64,000 nucleotides of DNA. Origin: Cristatella mucedo. Lineage: Eukaryota > Bryozoa > Phylactolaemata > Cristatellidae. The position numbers were made by a program, and so were the translations under genes. Of this stretch, positions 55,201 to 62,555 are shown in pieces (position 1 is the first letter of the stretch; every line of letters begins with the position of its first letter). The notes under the pieces are model-generated. The model had not been told where the DNA came from, did no database searches, and worked only from the letters and a program-made list of their open reading frames with translations. The DNA is taken from contig WPIO01000022.1 in the NCBI GenBank assembly GCA_009760855.2, positions 3,235,001 through 3,299,000 on the forward strand, given 5' to 3'.

Positions 55201-58200
55201 TGCTACCTGAGCAAAGCCCCTGGACCGAATAGCAATCACCGACGCTGTGCAACTGAGAGGGTGGAAGCCGTGACGAGCTTGGACATTCTATACAACGACT
55301 TCCACGCCAAGGTCATGGGCTTGATGCAGTCAAGTGACGGCAGGCACGCTCGATCGTGCGGCTCTGTTTACAATTGCTCAAATGGGACGCCTGGTTGTCA
55401 GACGAGGTACGACAAGCTGCTGGCAATTCTATTTAGCACTAGCGCTCATCCTCGCTTGGAGACTTTGCTAAGCTTCGCAGATGCGTATCCTTCAAGCTTA
55501 TCAAATTCTAGAGTATTTGCGTGTCGATTATCGATTCGGACGTGAATTTGATCGAAAATTCCTCTCATGGCAGACCCATAATCGGCCTTCACCTCGCTAA
55601 CGAGCCCTGTATAAATGGAAACTGGTTCAACCGATGTTCACATGCACCTGCTTTGGGCAGCTTTGAGCAAGAGAACTTCCTTGCTAAATGCTGCCGAAGA
55701 GCGTGGGTAGATGCGTGGACATAAAATTAAGATGTAGCTTGCTTAAAGGTGCGTGGAAGATGAAACAGTCACAGAAGCAGCAGTAGCGTTGGCTGTAGCT
55801 AGCGCATCTTTACGTGATCTCTCCCCGATTTAATGATCCCCAGTGGACTTTCGCTTAAGATTTTTACACTTCCACTTCTTCGTGCAGCATTCAGGTCAGT
55901 GAGCGCAGGAAATCGATTACAGACTTACGTTAAAATATTGAACTGTTCGGTCTCCGCACTTGCGCTCCCGTCCCTCACAGAGTGTAAAACTAAAGCTGGT
56001 CGGAGTAATAGACGTCTGCCACAGAGGATAGATCCAAGCTGGACAAGCGTTAGCCAAACATTGACACCAGCAAACGGCAAAACTATCTTTAAGATTCACT
56101 TAATTCGGGCGGAGCTTGCAGTGATGAGACATCTCAACTCGGCCATTTGTAAAGCTGATTAACAGAGCTGTACACGTGGCTTGAGATTGACAGGGGTCAT
56201 AAGAGTAGCACATATTGTTGAAGTATTGTGCAAGCTGAAATTGTAAATGCTTTGTCACTAATCCGGGAGTGTGCTTCTTTTAAGCGTGTGTGAAGTGCCA
56301 GTGAGAGATTTAGTACTCTTTGGACGCAATACAAATTTATTATTCTTATTCTTCTTAAACCTTAGAGCAGTGAGGTGTTTGTCCTTTTAAATGGTATAAT
56401 GAATAAATATAATAGAAATGTAGGTCGACTATCTGTCCTTTATAACGCTGCAACGTTGAGTATATCATGGCTTAATCGGCGGCATCACTGATAGCAGAAC
56501 TGTCGTGCATGCGTTCCGTGGGCTGATATACGCGATATTAGAACCGTCTAAGTATATGGATTAAAACGAGCGTTGGGGCTTGAGCTCGATAGGCCGTGTC
56601 TGCATTTAGCAAGCACTCTATCCAGCTACTTGCCCGAATCTGGCATGATCTTTCCCGTCGGCTAGCGGTCTCAGCCAAAAGTAACCACTCCAACTGATAC
56701 TGGGCGGAAAGTTCGAGCTGAGCTCGATTCCCAAGTTTTCCGTTACGCTGCCAGATGCAGCGTAATGGAAGCGAAATACGCAGCTCTTGCTCATGCGAAC
56801 TGCATGCTTGGCGTTGCAATCAACTTGGTTCGTGGTACAAAACTGCTCGGGTGCTGGTGGCCTGGCACTATAAAAATGACTTCAATAGATTAAATTCTTC
56901 TTCCACTGGATCCGGAGACTGGAGTAAAGTCACATTTAGCTTGCTTTCGAAAATGAAACGAAGGCAAGGATGCGTTTTCATGCGACGAATTCTATGTATT
57001 TTAAATGTTGACGTTGTAATATATCGTAGGGCTAGCTTTTTGATTCAGTACTAATTTTTGGCCCGCAAGCGAGGGCCTTTTGCATTGCAGCATTTGGGAT
57101 TAATTTGACGATAGTCGAAGTATTTTATATAACTCCCTAAGAGAATCGAATCCCTATTAATTCATTTAGGAACACGGTGCAAAAAAAGCAATAATCAAGA
57201 GTTAAGGAAAAATACATGCCAGGGCATGCACCACTCTTCTCAAGCACTATTTCTCATCTTGTTAGTTGGACATGTAAAAGATCCCGCCTTTCCATGAACT
57301 AACCCTAGTTAGGCAATAAACTCGGACAGTTTTTGCTTATATTAAACGCCGCAGTTCTTATAAATGTTCATTTCTTATTAATTTCAGTGCACGTTAGACC
57401 AATCTAAGCTCCGTTTAATATCTCCCAAATCATTGTGGTTCCTAGCTGAATTACAAGCGAAAGCAAATGGCTACCCCTACCGTATTGACATTGCTTTAGT
57501 AGGCGAGATCAACGCAGTAGCGTCTACTAGGCTTGCCTTATTTACTTTAATATACCCTAGGAATTCCAGAATCGCTGCGTACAAAACTGGCCCTGCGCCT
57601 CCTTTGGTTTACTAAGGTCCACGCTTTTGCCTGTATGTCACAGGTGCTACATGTTTGACAATCGAGCCAACATGATCGTCGACCCCGACTTCATACAAGT
57701 TAAAGACATTGAGACGGCAAAGTACTCTGGCGTCACCATGGGCAAGAAGGAGGGCGAGATCATGAAGGAGCTCATCTTCAAGCACCGCCTGTTCGTAAGG
57801 CAGGAGGACATCGACTTCCAGGGAACATGCTCTCTTTCTGGTGGTCAGAGAGTAAGCATGAGCCATTTTTTTTACTGAGCCTCTGCCGTTAGCACCCTGT
57901 GGTCACTGCAGCGAGCAAGCGAGCGTGTATATTGACCGGTGAGATCGATAAGTACAGCAGACAGGTGAGATCGATAAGTACAGCAGACCAGAGCACAGCA
58001 TGGATACCAGTCAGTCAGTGAGAAGTGATTCTAGAAGTAAGCCGCTCCAGTTCGCTCGATCCACGTGGGTTCGTGCGGCGTAGCAATGCTGAGATACGTC
58101 AAAAAATTGCTCGTCACCGTCTCTGACTCTTATATGATGTGAGAATTTTTAGGTGACGTTGGAAGGTCTGCCCACAAACCCCCAGGAGCAGGACAACTAC

Positions 58201-60531
58201 CTGAAGACACGTGGACCCATACCGAAGTTTTCAAATGACTTCGGCTGCATCCAGGATGTAGTAGGATTTTCGATTAACTCGTCTGCACTCGGTATGTGTG
58301 CGGTCGTGCGTGCCGACATTTTTCTAGAAGCGGAACTATAGTGTGCATCTCGCACGTACGGTTGCGACTCGTTCGGAATAATCATTTGACTGTTTTTAGC
58401 GCCCGGTGAAGTGCTGACCGGAAACATCTCCACGGGCCCATGCATGCAAGGGTTCTACTATGTGACCACACTTCCAAAGACAAACCTTTTTCTGCTGGTA
58501 ATCGAGAATTGGAAAAACAATGCATCCACTGCCTTTTATAACTTCAATTGCCATATTTCACGGAGGTAAGCTTATTTTGCCGTCCTCGTATTTCCTAAGT
58601 TGTATAGATTTGATCAACCTTTTAGCCTAAAATACCAGGTTCAGGTGGAGAGAGCTAGACAACAGAGCGAGTGATTGCCGGCTGTTCAACTGAGAATAGT
58701 CATGCATGCCTTTCCCTTATTCTACTTTGCTTTTAGGCTAGTCCCTGCCGCACTTTAACCGAAGCGACCGTGTTTTTTCTTTGTTCATGTCGTCCCGCAC
58801 ATTGTTTTCAGACACTGCCAAATTTGGCAGCTAAGTTATTCGGTCGTAAGATTTACGGCTGCGACATCACACCACCTCTTTTCGGCCTGCTCTGGGTCTG
58901 CACTTGGCTGCGGATCGCGGTCCTGTCATTCACTCTTAAGTCCTTTCATTCTCTTGCCTCGTATTTTCCCTTGGAAAAACTCAATCAGGCTTCTCTCACA
59001 TCACAGGGTCCTCTGACTCTGGTCGTCAGTAATTTCCGCAACCAACCTTAAATCCTTTGGAGACCATGCTTTCAGCCACAATGCACCCAAGGCTTGGAAC
59101 CATTCCATTCCAGAGAATATCAAGAGATCCCCCTACCTTATGACATTAAAAAGGAAGCTAAAGCCCACCCATTCTAATGTATTTGCTTGGTCCGTGGGAG
59201 CTTCTCTTTATTTGCTTATGTGGGCTGCGAAAATGCTCATAACTATCACTAGTCAGTACATATACTGTTATATCCTATCCAGCCTATGTATACTGGTATA
59301 TCCTTTCCAGCCTATGTGAAGTTTATTTAATTAGCTCTCACAAGGCGCTAGGCAAAAGCATTATTATTATATAATTTTTCTCATTAGTGACTTGAATTCG
59401 ATCGCTTGGCACTCAATATTTTATTATGGCGACGGTGATAAAAGTTCTTCGCCAGTCATTTCTTACTGAGCGACCTAGTCCAGAAGGCTTTCGCGCTGCC
59501 ATCTTGTTTCAAACGATTTTGAAACTGTTTATTCATATTCTAATAATTCACACTTAAAAATATCTCTTTGATACTCAGTGCTGACTGTAGCTTTATATAA
59601 AAATCTATTTTGAGTTTATATACATATAAATATTTAATTCCATGTAATGTAATGTAATGTATCTCCGTCTGAAACTCCACAAAGTCATAAAGACCATGTG
59701 GATGTTACGCAGGAGAGTTTTGTATAGCGCACTCACAGCCTAAGCGGCTTTCGGTACACATTCGGTAGCCAACAGATTTCGTCTAACAAAACAAAGAGAA
59801 AGTGGGAAGCATAGCAGAGTCAGGAGAGCAGTTGAGGTAGTGAGTAGCATAGAAGTAGCAGTTCAGGACCGCTGAAAAGGATGTGCCATAGTCGGCAGTA
59901 GGAGAGTAGTTGTCGTTGCGTAAGAATTGTGGAAGCCAGCTCCACAGTCTAGGACCTGCAGAGCTAAAGCTTCTGTCGCCAACTGTCTTTAAGCGGAGGA
60001 ATGAGACAGCTAATTTATTGTCTACGCAGGGCCTGAGGGCGCGAACAGGCTGAAACTGATGCAGCAGCTCAGCTAGGTAATAAGGAGCCAAGCCGTGGCG
60101 GGCCTTGTGGGTCAGCGTAAGAACTTTCCTCTGTATCCTTTGCTCAACCGGCATCCATCCTAGCTCTTTTAGCAAAGGAGACACGTGCTCAAACCACTGG
60201 GACTTGAAGACTAGCCTTACAGCCATATTCATAGTCCGCTGCAGTGGCATAATAGCTTTCTTTGGCAGCCCAGCCAAAAGGGAATCTTCTGTCAGGAGCT
60301 AGTGCATTTATTAAGCAGCGATTTCTTTTTAGCATCGCAAATTCTGGTGCTTTTCGCATTGTTAATGGTACATGCGAGCACGAAGATTCAACGTCGATCA
60401 CTTTAGAGGAAGCTAATAAATGCCCAGCACTGAAGAATATTGACGTTCCGTGTACATACCAGCACGGAAAAGTCACTCGAATGTCATGGTCACTACTCAT
60501 CATGTCGCTTTGCGTTCTGTCACTGACTTGA
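35529..60531 (+). CDS. CACNA2D: Voltage-gated calcium channel alpha2delta-family subunit, 19 exons
   Basis: Alpha2delta subunits are extracellular, membrane-anchored proteins that raise surface expression of CaV1/CaV2 channels. Coding exons: 35529-36115, 36536-36688, 36788-36952, 39473-39604, 41664-41792, 41890-42011, 42263-42437, 43985-44167, 45496-45793, 47038-47148, 48818-48997, 49207-49319, 52864-53019, 54854-55065, 55196-55406, 57644-57851, 58153-58291, 58400-58565, 60333-60531. All phases join: 3639 bases, 1212 residues (family usually near 1000-1150). Signal peptide 1-21; VWA-N region to about 250; QYFGSTAGVFRLYPG; VWA domain with MIDAS DCSLS (D300, S302, S304), S386 and FVTDG (D416); Cache 1 (WTSPYLDTGGLGVMVTHAVP, IGVIGVDCTL); Cache 2 (RPWYLRAVANP, AAYMDAAGVG); cysteine-rich C-terminus with TGNI-type motif; hydrophobic tail MSWSLLIMSLCVLSL, GPI-like. 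CACHD1 is the nearest alternative, but it has lost the MIDAS. Confidence 0.87.
36536..36688 (+). CDS. CACNA2D: alpha2delta exon 2
   Basis: KFQQRVSRSSSTVKISDDVP... to DPSIR, phase 2 to 2, after caattgcag and before GTAGGT. It is the segment leading to the WQYF motif. Confidence 0.85.
36788..36952 (+). CDS. CACNA2D: alpha2delta exon 3: lead into the VWA domain
   Basis: WQYFGSTAGVFRLYPG, then DPRVRPWYIAATSGPKDVVI and ILDC. It carries D300, the first MIDAS residue; the second, S302, is split across the junction. Confidence 0.92.
37400..37745 (-). mobile_element. LINE B-type fragment in alpha2delta intron 3
   Basis: The minus frame reads NSLLADLSAFAIRRMQLLQN, SARFVCRGRRSCHITPILAD and LHRLPINQLIDFKALSITFT, the same region as the sense copy at 17980-18300. 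Confidence 0.85.
38058..38134. repeat. (GA)n microsatellite
   Basis: About 77 bases of GA in intron 3 of the alpha2delta gene, followed directly by CpG-rich DNA (38135-38720). Confidence 0.97.
38135..38780. other. CpG-rich island-like stretch in intron 3
   Basis: Dense in CG with overlapping open frames, the clearest having ATG 38534 in context gcagcaATGg followed by DLSTCLRHAEQRHEATGAP. No family is recognised and no acceptor/donor pair ties it to alpha2delta exons. Confidence 0.35.
39473..39604 (+). CDS. CACNA2D: alpha2delta exon 4: VWA MIDAS
   Basis: Completes DCSLSM, then VIAQAVAKTVIDTLTKQDYV and NVICARASHW. Phase 2 to 2, atttgcag acceptor, GTAAGA donor. Confidence 0.92.
39605..41663. 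other. alpha2delta intron 4
   Basis: AT-rich DNA of 2.06 kb. A short SINE1-like piece is at 40737-40803. Nothing else is recognised. Confidence 0.5.
40737..40803 (+). mobile_element. SINE1 body fragment
   Basis: gcaggcaattctttattatc to gactgctgattcagcta parallels the part of SINE1 after the B box, with loss of the A-box half. Confidence 0.45.
41664..41792 (+). CDS. CACNA2D: alpha2delta exon 5
   Basis: KWFYRSTNVLSCQQDRMVPA, then KDLIEKVYKLVPSGTSELE. The SGTSE segment supplies the third MIDAS position, as Ser (386) where vertebrate alpha2delta has Thr. Confidence 0.9.
41890..42011 (+). CDS. CACNA2D: alpha2delta exon 6
   Basis: KGFDLAFNLLQGKARTGCQS and LIVFVTDGKDTDGE. D416 in FVTDG is the last MIDAS residue. 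Phase 2 to 1. The donor GTTCGT is non-ideal. Confidence 0.9.
42263..42437 (+). CDS. CACNA2D: alpha2delta exon 7: end of VWA
   Basis: YYTRSGYVPGPVCKYNWTKV, then PARIFSYLTKDAGEVFPGKL and ACDNR. The ACDNRG segment corresponds to the MAC.NKG motif after the VWA domain in vertebrate alpha2delta. Phase 1 to 2. Confidence 0.88.
42787..43131. mobile_element. hAT-like miniature element (MITE) with internal minisatellite
   Basis: Left end cagtggcggagcctgg and right end cctggctccgtccctg are inverted repeats of the CAGNGGCGGAGCC type. Eight-base flanks attctatc (42779-42786) and attgtgtc (43132-43139) agree at six positions, a worn hAT-length target duplication. About 345 bases, no transposase. The right half is a five-copy 29-bp tandem repeat. 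Confidence 0.6.
42983..43124. repeat. 29-bp minisatellite, about five units
   Basis: Unit begins cgcctcgccctgagaatcct and ends ggctccttg; units differ by one or two bases. The unit contains the inner part of the element's own terminal repeat (cctggctcc). 29 is not a multiple of three, so the repeating open frame across it is not coding. Confidence 0.93.
43690..43835 (+). mobile_element. SINE2 copy in alpha2delta intron 7
   Basis: tRNA-like head ctggcccagtggttaaggtg with A box, B-box-like taggctcgagccctg near 43755, and tail gagattaagttctcttaggg. It ends about 150 bases before exon 8. Confidence 0.8.
43985..44167 (+). CDS. CACNA2D: alpha2delta exon 8: start of Cache 1
   Basis: GSLKKLVSGENLISEMSAYF, then LWTSPYLDTGGLGVMVTHAV and PVVSKANKQ. 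With the acceptor at 43984 the distance from ACDNRG to this part equals that in alpha2delta-3; an alternative acceptor six bases later is possible. Confidence 0.85.
44168..45495. other. alpha2delta intron 8
   Basis: 1.33 kb without a recognised repeat or exon. The last part before the exon 9 acceptor is CpG-richer. Confidence 0.45.
45496..45793 (+). CDS. CACNA2D: alpha2delta exon 9: Cache 1 core
   Basis: TIGVIGVDCTLAELEYTLMR, then VYSFLINKEGETIFHPLLKP: the typical Cache strands ending in the HP motif. Phase 2 to 0, GTGAGC donor. Confidence 0.92.
46085..46505 (-). mobile_element. LINE B 3' end in intron 9
   Basis: Reverse copy beginning with an (ATA)n end, tail complement cagagaaatcaatctctttc, and the complement of the FSSYAPKAWNSLP coding segment near 46430. 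5'-truncated near 46505. Confidence 0.88.
47038..47148 (+). CDS. CACNA2D: alpha2delta exon 10
   Basis: GDFREGVKYEIIPATYYYTS, then FAFAFNLAETDK, matching the DYYYT...FSLGVAL segment that ends the first Cache region. Phase 0 to 0. Confidence 0.9.
47218..47455 (-). mobile_element. LINE A 3' end in intron 10
   Basis: From tatgtatgtatctccgtctg on plus to gttgaggtagtgag. It has a local duplication of about 32 bases (gttgaggtagtgag twice) at its 5'-truncated end. Confidence 0.85.
47456..48817. other. Rest of alpha2delta intron 10
   Basis: AT-rich, then more balanced near exon 11. No repeat family member or conserved segment seen. Confidence 0.45.
48818..48997 (+). CDS. CACNA2D: alpha2delta exon 11
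   Basis: EYRAVQEPDDRSPYDKSYFN to KYPSKCRVLHVA. The donor GTAAGA at 48998 keeps the frame with exon 12. An earlier GTAAGT at 48972 would break it. This part of the family is variable, so the exon rests on frame and splice signals. Confidence 0.78.
49207..49319 (+). CDS. CACNA2D: alpha2delta exon 12
   Basis: YFYDDDLEWKTVDAHKYLNG, then FDPDVGCESGARYERGVR. Equivalent to the stretch with a conserved cysteine before the second Cache region. Phase 0 to 2. Confidence 0.83.
49728..49807. repeat. (GA)n microsatellite, interrupted
   Basis: About 80 bases of GA with three GGGA interruptions in intron 12. Confidence 0.95.
49955..50050 (-). mobile_element. tRNA-like SINE fragment, decayed
   Basis: The minus strand carries a B-box-like cttgttcgagccctag near 49975 and an A-box-like end near 50040. 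It fits a worn tRNA-derived SINE but not clearly SINE1 or SINE2. Confidence 0.35.
50051..52186. other. Middle of alpha2delta intron 12
   Basis: GC-rich at 50230-50480, otherwise unremarkable. A short duplication of tcacgtatcatcggcaa is at 51358-51405. No gene or named repeat seen. Confidence 0.45.
52187..52249. repeat. (GA)n microsatellite
   Basis: About 63 bases of GA in intron 12. Confidence 0.97.
52864..53019 (+). CDS. CACNA2D: alpha2delta exon 13: lead into Cache 2
   Basis: AHVLITQPIEEEWKKRDFES, then KWTYVGMRSGVFRTFPG and NYDPTR, the G-V-x-R-x-(Y/F)-P motif repeated before each Cache domain. Phase 2 to 2. Confidence 0.9.
53486..53702. mobile_element. hAT-like miniature element (MITE)
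   Basis: Left end cagatgcggagccagg and right end cctggcatcgcctctg are inverted repeats matching at 14 of 16 positions. Flanks gtcattac and gtcaccat differ only by transitions and both fit the nTnnnnAn pattern of hAT target duplications. 217 bases, GC-rich, non-coding, in intron 13. Confidence 0.6.
54455..54590 (-). mobile_element. SINE2 copy in intron 13
   Basis: Complement of the tail (cctaatctctattcaggtgc), B-box complement ggggcttaagcccacga, and the head complement gcaccttaaccgctgggcca. The head region contains a short partial duplication (ccttaacc twice). Confidence 0.78.
54705..54727. repeat. (ATT)n run
   Basis: Short trinucleotide run, possibly the end of a lost retroelement. Confidence 0.8.
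54854..55065 (+). CDS. CACNA2D: alpha2delta exon 14: Cache 2
   Basis: RPWYLRAVANPDKTVISAAY, then MDAAGVGKIITISQAVFEG, then a cysteine-containing loop (CMCTYDEECISG). ttctgcag acceptor, GTAAGC donor, phase 2 to 1. Confidence 0.92.
55196..55406 (+). CDS. CACNA2D: alpha2delta exon 15
   Basis: QCYLSKAPGPNSNHRRC, then VEAVTSLDILYNDFHAKVMG, then a cysteine-rich loop to GCQTR. Phase 1 to 2, cctgtag acceptor and GTACGA donor. Confidence 0.83.
55407..57643. other. alpha2delta intron 15
   Basis: 2.2 kb. A retroelement tail of the LINE B/SINE2 type (gagagatttagtactctttg, then an ATT-rich end) is at 56280-56340. A reverse tRNA-like piece may be present at 56570-56630. No coding exon seen. Confidence 0.5.
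56270..56345 (+). mobile_element. LINE B/SINE2-type 3' tail
   Basis: Carries gagagatttagtactctttg and acgcaatacaaatttattat, the shared tail of LINE B and SINE2. Too short to say which. Confidence 0.5.
57644..57851 (+). CDS. CACNA2D: alpha2delta exon 16
   Basis: CYMFDNRANMIVDPDFIQVK, matching the CYLIDNNGFILVS motif of alpha2delta, then a helical part and EDIDFQGTC, matching its YDYQAMC. Phase 2 to 0. Confidence 0.9.
57938..57989. repeat. 26-bp tandem duplication
   Basis: ggtgagatcgataagtacag...caga occurs twice back to back just after exon 16. Each copy contains a donor-like ggtgag, but no acceptor-bounded exon is evident. Confidence 0.85.
58153..58291 (+). CDS. CACNA2D: alpha2delta exon 17
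   Basis: VTLEGLPTNPQEQDNYLKTR to FSINSSAL. Phase 0 to 1. Poorly conserved linker toward the C-terminal cysteine region. Confidence 0.82.
58400..58565 (+). CDS. CACNA2D: alpha2delta exon 18
   Basis: APGEVLTGNISTGPCMQGFY, then VTTLPKTNLFLLVIENW, the TGNI..C...F....P.(S/T)NLF conserved block of the delta part. Phase 1 to 2, GTAAGC donor. Confidence 0.9.
58800..59370 (+). mobile_element. LINE B, diverged sense copy in intron 18
   Basis: Scattered matches: cactcttaagtcctttcatt (TFRSLHSLA region), cttaaatcctttggagacca and caaggcttggaac (LKSFG...PKAWN region), and a tail agctctcacaaggcgctagg with (ATT)n near 59360. Confidence 0.7.
59642..60287 (-). mobile_element. LINE A 3' part in intron 18
   Basis: The minus frame is open for 164 residues: LVFKSQWFEHVSPLLKELGW, then LAPYYLAELLHQFQPVRAL, then GPRLWSWLPQFLRND. 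It ends on plus at 59642 with the (ATGTA)n end. 5'-truncated at about 60287, 45 bases before the last alpha2delta exon. Confidence 0.92.
60333..60531 (+). CDS. CACNA2D: alpha2delta exon 19: C-terminus
   Basis: IANSGAFRIVNGTCEHEDST to VPCTYQHGKVTRMSWSLLIM and the stop. Cysteine-containing tail followed by a short hydrophobic end without a cytoplasmic part, as expected for a GPI attachment signal. The acceptor tttctttttag is strong. Confidence 0.88.
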
Positions 60532-60556
60532 ACAAATTTGGATGAGGGACAAAGTT

Positions 60557-60562
60557 AATAAA
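60557..60562 (+). terminator. Polyadenylation signal AATAAA of the alpha2delta gene
   Basis: AATAAA lies 26 bases after the stop codon. If used, the 3' UTR would be very short. Confidence 0.5.
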
Positions 60563-61801
60563 GTTGCATGTGGGGATCAGACTGGAATCTACCACTGCCA
60601 CATATGCTTCCAATGGCCTTCCCATCTAGCTGCTGAGCTGCTATGGGCTGCGACAGATCAGCAAATGCCGGAATCTGGAGCAGCACGAGCCGCTGGTCGC
60701 TGGCGGATGCCTTACGATGAGCAGCCACAAATCTGTCTAGAGCTCAACGCAATCAAAAAAAGAACACGACATGCCAGCGTAGTATGCATAGTGCGTTAGA
60801 GCAGTAAAAAATCTATGCATCTAGAGCTGTCATACGCAACGACCATATTTTTGTGTTAGAAAATCATTTGTTTTTTAGCAGCCTTCGACGCTTTTAGCTT
60901 TACGGAGTTCTAGGTATTCAAACTGTTCTCCACCATGAAGTGACCATGTATAGGTAGCTAACTAGCCAAATAGGTTTTGGCTATATGGCTGGGTATGAAG
61001 CATTACACTATGTCTTTGTGTTGTTTTTGATTTGTGTTGTTTTTGACATCTCGCGTGACAAATCTTATCAGTCGCACGCATTGTTAAAAGAATATTTTAA
61101 AGTATATGTGCGCATAGTCACACATATTTACAATATATTTCTCAGTGAAATGGCAAACGTGTTACATTTTATTTTTGAGTTTGTTCATGTCAAGTATATT
61201 TTACTAGTATATACAGTAAAAAATCTTGGGAATTTTCAAATTTGCTTAGGAAGGCAGGCGTGAGTATGGGCTGACCTAGCTAGTGAGCTCAGCCCACTGA
61301 CTGGAAACCTTTCAGTTTTTTACTAGTCTATAAAATGCTTATAAGAAGTAAAATATAAGAAATATTTCACAATATTTTAATAATTGTATTACCAAACGAA
61401 ATGAAACCGAGTATTTAATTATAGTTAATTAAATCGGCCCATTAAATCTTCCTATTGGTCAGCGTTGGCTAGCAGATCAGCAATAAATTATGTTAAAGGA
61501 ATGTACTCCGTATGTCACGTAAATTAAAAAAAAATTCGGTGATTCTCCTTGTTGAGAAATACGTAGTTCAATAATTCATTAATGGATCTCTTTGACAACT
61601 AGACCTTATTTGCTTACACGTACAGTTATACAGCTGCTGGAAAAAATACAGGTTTTCACAGCTCCTTTGTCACTAGGAATTATCATTCGATGGGCAGGTC
61701 AGCAATTATAAACCTTCCAACTCCTGCCCAGCACCAGATAGATATAGAACACCTAGCGAGAGATCATAAACAGACGCAGCTGCTGATTACGCATTGTCAA
61801 T
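60563..61801. other. 3' flank of the alpha2delta gene
   Basis: AT-rich intergenic DNA. Open frames such as 60985-61263 have no known features. Confidence 0.45.
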
Positions 61802-61978
61802 TGGTGAGCCGTGATGACTCGCTGAGTTAGGCGGTTGCTTTTCACGACCTCAGCCCCGAGGTAGTGGCTTCGAATCCTGTGGCGGCGATCCTTTATCGCC
61901 ACTGCAAACGGTGGTGATTTCCGTAAAGGCTCTTCAGTCACTATACAAAAGAAGCTGTTGAATCAGCTAGTATTTTTA
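61802..61978 (+). mobile_element. SINE1, full copy
   Basis: gtgagccgtgatgactcgct A box, hairpin cacgacctcag/ccgaggtagtg, B box ggcttcgaatcctg, hairpin atcgccactgc/acggtggtgat, tail gctgttgaatcagctag and T run. Confidence 0.9.
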
Positions 61979-62223
61979 TTTTAATAGCGTCTTCATCGAC
62001 CGGTAATATTGTCCTCAGTTCATTAATCAGTTACCCATCTTCTGTTGACGCATGTTGCAGGAACAGCATTCTCAATACTCCTATGTTCATCTTGAGCTTG
62101 CGAATGCTGAGTTTTGTATGTTACAACTAAGATATTGACTTGCTTCTCATTTAGCATACGTAAATGGGTTAGAGAGAAAGAGAGAGATTTGGTTATCTTG
62201 TGGTACTATATAAATGCTTTACA

Positions 62224-62250
62224 GTTATTATTATTATTATTATTATTATC
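62224..62250. repeat. (ATT)n run
   Basis: Trinucleotide run after tgctttacag, probably the end of a truncated retroelement. Confidence 0.75.
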
Positions 62251-62473
62251 TGAAGAACACGCGATGTGCTCATGAAAGCATTAGGTTTAATATCACAATG
62301 ACTATCACAGTTTCAGCTTAAAATCGGCAAAATTACAAGGGTCTATACCGCCCTTCAACAGGGCCTGAGGATCATATTTTGATATGGTACGAAGCTACAC
62401 TTGTATTTCCCGGTCTGTTATTTGTTGTCACAGGGGGCTTGAAAGCCCGATGTTGAGTGTAATAGAACAGTAA

Positions 62474-62555
62474 TCTCTATAGCTCAATCGATTAGGCAAT
62501 GGTACAGTCAATCTGTATTTTCAAAATTTACGAGCTTTACCTTAGCTGGAAGGGG
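62474..62555 (+). mobile_element. SINE3, tRNA-like fragment
   Basis: atctctatagctcaatcgat followed by taggcaatggtacagtcaat parallels the head of the copy at 6568. The B-box half is unclear. Confidence 0.45.

Noticed and set aside
57938-57989. Alternative donors for exon 16 in the 26-bp duplication (ggtgag twice)
   Set aside because: The frame from exon 16 meets a stop (tga at about 57877) before reaching them, and GTAAGC at 57852 joins exon 17 in frame.
35529-60531. Calling the large gene CACHD1 outright
   Set aside because: Several segments are similar, but the DxSxS MIDAS is intact and the C-terminal TGNI/NLF block and GPI-like tail fit alpha2delta. A tree is needed to settle it.
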